This document shows positions 58,155 through 64,000 of a stretch of 64,000 nt of DNA, piece after piece. A model generated the notes under the pieces. The model saw only the letters and a list, made by a program, of their open reading frames with translations, made no database searches and was not told where the DNA came from. The DNA is from Malania oleifera (Eukaryota; Streptophyta; Magnoliopsida; Santalales; Ximeniaceae). Made by a program: the position numbers and the translations under genes. Position 1 is the stretch's first letter, and each line of letters opens with the position of its first letter. Where the stretch lies: assembly GCF_029873635.1 (NCBI RefSeq), contig NC_080428.1, positions 70,081,101 through 70,145,100 on the forward strand, given 5' to 3'.

Positions 58155-60607
58155 CATGTATACAGTTTTACTCAAATTAGTATATATATTACAGTTTTAT
58201 ACAGAACAGTATGTACAATGTTATAGCATGTCATGTTTTTCTATTACCATAACATACAAAGTACATAGACAGAGTATACAGATAGATATACAGAGGTAGC
58301 ATCAAGATGCTGCAGATATAGTATATAGAGATTATAGTATTTACAGTACATAAAGATAGCGTTATGGTAATTTTGGGAACATGATGAAAACAATAAAAGA
58401 GTATATATATGTATATATGTATATAGTATCATATCCCTATGGAAAGATTACAAACAGACACAGTTACAAAGCACGGTACCGTTGCTATATATAGATAAAG
58501 TGCAACCACATATTTCAGATAATGTGTGGGTACCGTCTAACCGTACTTGGAGTGGATGCAGCTCTCCAGTACGCTGGGTAGAGGGGGCGGTTAGACGAGG
58601 TAGCAGCTAGTCCCGCACTTAGGAGTGGATTCAATTTGGTCGAGTTAAGGTAGTGTAGAGTATAATGACTTACCTGGAGGGCCAACCAGGTTAAGTCCCA
58701 CCTACGGGTTGCACAATCCTGTCATAAGGGGTCAAATCATGACATACAGAGTCCTAGGGATAAAACACAGTTATGTATATGTATAGTGTTTTACAATATA
58801 TGATAAGTATAGTATGGTATTATCAGTATGAAAAGAAGAAAATACAAACGATATTGTATATTTTAAATTGTGAAAGAAAGATATGCTTTACAGATTATTT
58901 ATTTCATTACAGTTCAGTTACTACTTAAAAGTACTCTTAACTTTGTTGTCACACACTAGTAATAGCATATTTCCACTTACTGAGTGTCGACTCACCCCAT
59001 TACTTTATCATGTTTCAGGTGTGCTAGTTAGGCGAGCAGATCAAGCTCGCGGGTAGAGAGAGTGTTGATTACCCTGGTTATAGGGTAAATTTTTGACAGA
59101 GTTGTGTATATTTTTGGGTAGATGATACTGGAGGGGTTAGTCTTGTATGGCTATGGTGAATATACACTAGATTTTGGTATTGTATAGTATATATATGTGA
59201 ATGGTTGTATGATTTATGTTTTCACTACTTAGGTATGTATATATATATATATAATGGATAGAATTTTGAGGATGTTACAATTTAAGTGTTATCATGATGC
59301 AACATACACGCAGTTAAATACAGTTCCAGTACTAATTTTACAACAGTGCATACACGCACACACACACATGATCAGCAATGCCGATGTCATCACACCCATC
59401 GGCCCAAAGCCGGCCTGCAACATACAGTGTTGGCCCACAGCCAACTCGCGAACACGGCGCCACCGGCATATGGCTAGTCCCCGACTCCCACGGCATCGTA
59501 CCGACACTAAACTGGTGGATCCATATCCTTCAGCCTGATCTGCTGGAATAGGTTCACACCCTCGGATATAGAGCCGGACACTCTCAGTACATGGAACAAT
59601 TCGGAACCGCGTTCCTACTAGCATTTCAACCTATCACACACACACATGCATGCTCATATAACCAAACAAACCACACCCATTTGGCAATCTAAAATTATGG
59701 TTTTCCAAACACATACAGTTTAAACAAGTCAAGGGACGGTCATCTCTATAACACAGTATAAATCAACATATACGTTCGATTTTCAACAAAACCAAGAATG
59801 CAGCCCGTCGCGCCCTTTTTCCTAAAACTATAATCATGAAAAACCCATAGTTTTCCCCGTTAGATCCCCCCAAATGAGTAGTCAAAACACACATAGGACC
59901 GTGAACCACAGTTCTAACGAGTTCGATTTCAAAAATAACCGATATAAACACAATTCCCCTTACCTTTCCCCAAATAGCAAATCCTGAACTCTAAGATCCC
60001 TAGACAGCGAATCGAGTTCCAAAACCTACAATCAACAGTACAAAAGATACTCACAAGACTGTTTCCTACACAACTACCGGATTAGAAATGGAAATCGAGC
60101 CTTACCTTGATTTTTCGCCAAAACCCGAAAATCTCTGAAACCGGATTCTGATCCGTAGGTTTTGTAGAGAATCCTTCCACGAACCTTGTGGTAACTTCAG
60201 ATTAATGATTCTCGCGACGAACGACGAAGAAATCTAGAGAGATGGAGGGTAGGGAGATTTCTAGAGAGAGAAAAAAAAAGATTTTTAGATTTCTTAGCTT
60301 GGAAGTAAAGAGAACTTCTATTTATAGCCCTTTGCCTCAGGCGTCCTCGTCTACAAAATGGTGTCCTCGTCGACGAGGTCATATAGACAGCTCCTCAACG
60401 AGACGATGGATTCATCGACGAATCCTGATATCACCGGTTTCCCAAAATCTCTTAGCTTCTCCTCATCGACAAGCTCCTGAACTTCATCGATGAGACTTAC
60501 ATGGACTTCGTCAACGAACTCTAGCTTCATCGACGAATCCTGCTAAATCCCCAATTTGACCCTCTCTTATTAATTTAAACCCATATATCACGGTTCGGGT
60601 TTTTACA
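56581..60607 (-). repeat. 5' LTR of G2, split by a nested solo LTR
   Basis: Pieces 56581-57039 and 59285-60607 give about 1782 bp. On the + strand it reads TGTCAAGCCTCGAACCC...GGTTCGGGTTTTTACA. A minus-strand TATA box lies at 60318-60326, with TCGTCGACGA-type palindromes at 60345-60535 upstream of it. It matches the solo LTR at 24009 along its length. Confidence 0.92.
57040..59279 (+). mobile_element. solo LTR, 2240 bp (TSD ATTTA), nested in the G2 5' LTR
   Basis: It begins CGTAACGACCCGG (first base changed from T) and ends GAGGATGTTACA. The perfect duplication ATTTA is at 57035-57039 and 59280-59284. TCGTCGACGA-type palindromes lie at 57120-57390, a TATAAATAG box at 57398-57406, a CT-rich leader at 57430-57485, and an (AT)n run at 58118-58147. 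It differs from the two family C LTRs in its second half (no GTACGGGC array). Confidence 0.93.
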
Positions 60608-60817
60608 CTTTCGCTGATAAATATTGGTTGTATATGTGTTAGTATAAGAAATGGTAACATAGCTTATGAAATTATATTTTATATATATATATGATTATGA
60701 GTACATATCGGTATATTTTCTCACATGATGTAATCACTTAAATGAGTGTATTATGATATAACTAAATACATACTACCACACACTGTGAATAATTTATTCC
60801 GTCTTATTGAGTGGTTT

Positions 60818-61403
60818 TATAATGACCTGAGGAATAATGGTATTTAAATAATAAAGAGAGAGGAAAATGGAATAGTAAAGGGGGTAGCAGACTTTGCGTT
60901 TGTCAATGACGTTGCACTTTGGGCTCGTCGACGAGTAGATACCGAAAGGATATCTGGGCGACTCTGAACTTTGTCGACGAGGGGGGAAGTTCGTCGAGGA
61001 GTTGCCTTCTTAACCTCGTTGACGAGGTGATGTGGCTCGTCGACAAAGCCAAATTATAAATAGTACAAATCTCAAATTTTTACGCAGAAATTTCAGTAAG
61101 AATTCCCTCTCTTTCTCCTCTACGGTTTCTCCCTCCTCTCTCTTCGATTTCGGCCCCATTAGTCGCCGGATCAATGATCTGAGGCCACCATGTGCTCCTA
61201 GGAAAGTTCTCTCCTAGTCTGCCGGAGCGGATTGTTTGTGAGACTTAGTTGAATTTCATCCCAGATTTAGGGTAAGGTCTTTTATTCAAAATTAGGTTTT
61301 CCAGTAGTTGTAGGAAATGTAGTAGACGCAAAAATAATGATATTTTATTCTGGGTTATATATTGTCTTTAGGGTGTTGAGTGAGGAACCTTGCGAGAGTA
61401 GGA
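60818..61403 (+). mobile_element. LTR fragment (5' part) inserted in LTR D
   Basis: It begins TATAATGACCTG (expected TGTAATGACC) and continues GGAATAATGGTATTTAAATA, very like the start of the G1 3' LTR. It has TCGTCGACGA-type motifs (60900-61050), a TATAAATAG box (61055-61063) and a CT-rich leader. It is cut at 61403 by the next LTR; the rest should lie to the right of the window. Confidence 0.75.
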
Positions 61404-64000
61404 TGTGACGCCCCGAACTCGCCAAGTGGAACCCAGGTGCCACGTGTTCCAATCACCTGTATCTGATACCATAATTATCATGCACGCAGCGGAATATAAA
61501 TGAATAACCTCAAATAAATACCAGAGTTCTATATAACAACCCAAAAACGAACACTACAACATCCAGATACCCATATCCACAACCAGCATTTAAAACATAA
61601 CCCAGTACAAATATATATCTGTATATATATACCAGTATCTCACAATACCCCAAAAAAAACCACCGAATACAATCCCAGCCTAGGCCTTCAAACCCGGTCT
61701 CCAGAAGAACCTAAAAAATTGTTAATCCACTAGGGTGAGACACTTCTCAGTAAGGGTGGAATAAATTATAATAGTGTGTGACAAATGAATTTTAATATTT
61801 AGATATCAAAATAAACTGCTTCTCACATAATATCAATAACAACTGAGAAAATGTACCATTAATAACATTCCCGACATCTAATATCATACACACATCCAAT
61901 ATGCAAGAGTACATAATTTTTATACAGGTGAAAGTCCCCAAGGATAGGGAAGATTACTCGCTCATACAAATAGCTTCCCTCTGCTCTAGTACTAAAAACT
62001 AACTACTAGAACACTCACCTTACTCAGTAAGCCCTCAGGTGAAGAATTACCTCGCCGTCAATATACACATCTTTATTATTTTAAAGGCAAAGGTTTCCGA
62101 GGATCGGGATGCCTACCCGCCCATACAAGTAGCATCCCTTTGCACTGATACCAAAAAACTACCTAGCAGAGCACTCGCCTTTCTCAGCAAGCCCCTAGTG
62201 GTATGTTTACCTCCCCGCATGCACACACATGCATTCACAATATGCTATACCATTATTTTTATGCTACAATTAAATTCACATGCGCACAACACATCCATAT
62301 AGGAATTATGCATCTCATACTTCATCTTCCAATGTCCTCAGTACATGGCCCACACAGAGCAACTGCGTACATGTCAGTATGTGGCCTACACAGGCACCTA
62401 CATACTTCTTATCTACACGTGGCCCACACAGGGTACATAACATGACCCCACACAAGCGTCATTATCCACACAGGATATAACGTAGCCCACACAGTCACCA
62501 CTACCCACACAGGGTACATAACATGGCCCACACAGGCGCCATTATTCACATAAGATATAACGTGGCCCATATAGGCACCACTCCAGATCCACAACACGCG
62601 GCCCACACAGGCACCACTATTCACTAGTATCCAATCCCCATGACCTACCCGTCATACATCAGTAGAACAAGCTCCTCGACCTACCAATGTCCTACTCCAT
62701 ATAAATGACAATATGACAAGTTCCTCGACTTGCCAACGTCATATCATGATATATATCTAGGCAATATAACAATCTCCTCATGCCAACGTTATATTGAGAT
62801 GCATACGAATAACCAAACCAGTTAGTTCACACAGACGCATCAATGCATTTCCACACAGAAATCCAACAAATCAATTCATTTCCCACACAGTATCCAACAG
62901 ATCAATACATTTCCACACAAGAGTCAAACATAACAATTCATTTATCATGCCATAATCATTCCAAACATCCCCTCATGCAAACCCAAATGCCACAGTAATT
63001 CATATTCAATTTATTAGGAAAAATTACTCCCATGTCACACGAATTTAATATCATATGCAATTATTCCAAATATAAACCTTAAACAAAATCATCATTTTCT
63101 AGTACACAAACGGTTCTAAAAATCATATAGATAAATAATAAATTTCATACGTTCATAAACAACCGGTTCACCTTAATAAAATACTGATATAATTTTATTC
63201 CCCCTTACCTGATTTCCTGAACCACGCCTGTAGGGCTCCTAAGATTATACCCGCAGCGCTCGCCCGAACCCTGATTCAGTCAAATCAACCCCAATAAAAT
63301 ATTATTTTAACCTTTCCCCAATTACAACAATTAAATACCAATTAATTTTTAAATAACCCATTTATTCCAGTTTTGGGCTATGGCTACAACGATCCCACGA
63401 GAAATCTGCTCCACTAGATTTGTAGAGAATCATCCTTAGATTCTTGTGGTGGTGTTCGATCGTCCATTTGACTTAAAGTTTAACAAAAATTAAGGTAAAA
63501 ATGAGAATTTGGTTTACCCCAGGAGATATGCCCACGTTACTCCTACGACAAATCCACTTTAGTAGATATGTCGGTGGCGGAGAATGGAGTTCGGTGGTAT
63601 GTTCGGATTTTTAATTCGACAAGAATCCACCGCGAAATCGTGGAAAAAAGAGGAGTAAAGAACGTAAGCTGAGAGAATTTTTTTTTTTTTTCTCTCTTTC
63701 TTTCTTTCCCTGTTGTTCTGCGCGTGAATCCCTTTTTTTTTTTTCTTTCCTCTTCCTACCTCTGTTTTGTTTTAGGTGCTTCTAGAGAAAGCTAAACAAT
63801 AAGTTTTTTTTTTTTTTTTTTTTTTCCTACTTGGTTCAGAGACTTAACCACTAAGTCTTCTTTTTTTTTTTCCCTTTATCCATACTTTACTTTTATATAT
63901 ACTCTTATATATACTTACATATCCTTATATGTATATATATATATACCCAAAATCCTCAAATTTCTTAATTTAATTAATTTTATTAATAATTAATTAATTA
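61404..64000 (-). mobile_element. LTR (family E), minus orientation, runs off the right edge
   Basis: It begins TGTGACGCCCCGAACTCG at 61404, preceded by TAGGA. It carries GGTGAGACACTTCTCAGTAAGG (61734 onward), a CCACACAGG tandem array (62400-62640), and a GATCCCACGAGAAATCTGCTCC block (near 63389) that mirrors the ACGCTCCTG block of the other LTRs. Long T runs and (TA)n follow to the edge. Neither the inner border nor coding sequence is reached, so it may be a solo LTR or the end of an element. Confidence 0.7.
62400..62640. repeat. ~81-bp tandem repeat with GGCCCACACAGG motifs
   Basis: GGGTACATAACATG starts at 62431 and 62512 (81 bp apart). Between them ATATAACGT(A/G)GCCCACACAG and CACCACTA words recur. 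It lies within the terminal LTR of the window. Confidence 0.7.

Larger units (their letters stand above)
45730..60607 (-). mobile_element. Ty3/gypsy element G2 (family A LTRs, TSD CTTTC) carrying three nested solo LTRs
   Basis: Outer ends: TATCACGCCCCGAACCC (one base off TGTCACG) at 45730 and GGTTCGGGTTTTTACA at 60607. The perfect 5-bp duplication CTTTC is at 45725-45729 and 60608-60612. In minus orientation: 5' LTR 60607-56581, PBS, gag, protease, RT, RNase H, integrase, 3' LTR about 49826-45730. Nested solo LTRs occupy 46588-48926, 51240-53575 and 57040-59279. Without them and their TSD copies the element would be about 7.9 kb. The integrase C-terminus, the polypurine tract and the first bases of the 3' LTR are deleted at about 49826. 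All frames are broken. Confidence 0.92.
43558..60817 (+). mobile_element. host LTR (family D), split by G2 at 45729/60613 and truncated at 60817
   Basis: It begins TGTAGAGACCC at 43558. It has TCGTCGA-type motifs, a TATAAATAGG box (43797-43806) and a 69-bp CT run (43848-43916). The 5' piece ends at 45729 in ...GAGAACTTTC. After the 14.9-kb G2 element it resumes at 60613 (GCTGATAAATATTGG) and runs to 60817, where another LTR starts. The sequence order across the gap matches the intact related LTR at 15123-17916 (GGGAACTCTCGC...), which supports reading both pieces as one LTR. Confidence 0.75.

Overview
The window is nuclear DNA of a flowering plant, most likely a dicot. It is AT-rich, has spliced genes with long introns, and is full of LTR retrotransposons, simple repeats and decayed transposons. 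No bacterial, organellar or viral gene organisation is seen, and I found no tRNA, rRNA or CRISPR array. Only two host genes can be supported.

Host genes (1-19.9 kb). (1) On the + strand, 1135-3716, are the last three exons of a receptor-like cytoplasmic kinase of subfamily VII, closest by memory to PBL34/35/36. Its 5' exons lie left of the window, and its last intron uses a GC donor. (2) On the - strand, 19757-8037, is a seven-exon gene for a chloroplast 2-oxoadipate dioxygenase/decarboxylase (DUF1338, HglS/FLO7 type; lysine breakdown), 394 residues after splicing. It is stretched to 11.7 kb by transposons. Intron 3 holds a 2.8 kb solo LTR with a perfect 5-bp target duplication. Intron 6 (5.4 kb) holds pieces of a LINE and a truncated copia element, leaving the last exon 5.4 kb from the rest. 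The two genes are tail to tail.

Retrotransposon field (22-64 kb). Everything here looks like nested Ty3/gypsy DNA and other repeats. G1 (about 23.4-34.7 kb, - strand) is a decayed gypsy element. It has two diverged protease regions in tandem, and its 3' LTR is split by a solo LTR (24009-25808, duplication TCTAT). From 35.8 to 38 kb lie a 41-bp array and a roughly 130-bp tandem array. From 38987 to 40819 is an element with long terminal inverted repeats. A complete miniature LTR element (TRIM) occupies 42606-43214 (duplication CCTAT). G2 (45730-60607, - strand, duplication CTTTC) is a gypsy element with both LTRs. It sits inside an older LTR that begins at 43558, and it was itself hit by three solo LTRs: one in each of its LTRs and one in its pol region. 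The right end (60818-64000) stacks another LTR fragment and the start of a further LTR that runs off the window.

The LTR families differ in sequence but share a layout. TCGTCGACGA-type palindromes cluster just upstream of a TATAAATA box, followed by CT-rich leader DNA, GTACGGGCCG-type minisatellites in some copies, and a conserved ACTGAGAGGTGTCTCACCCC-like block. All gag-pol reading frames are broken. I see no convincing new biochemical system. The most unusual items are the nesting record, the duplicated protease, the shared promoter palindromes, and the transposon-swollen HglS gene.
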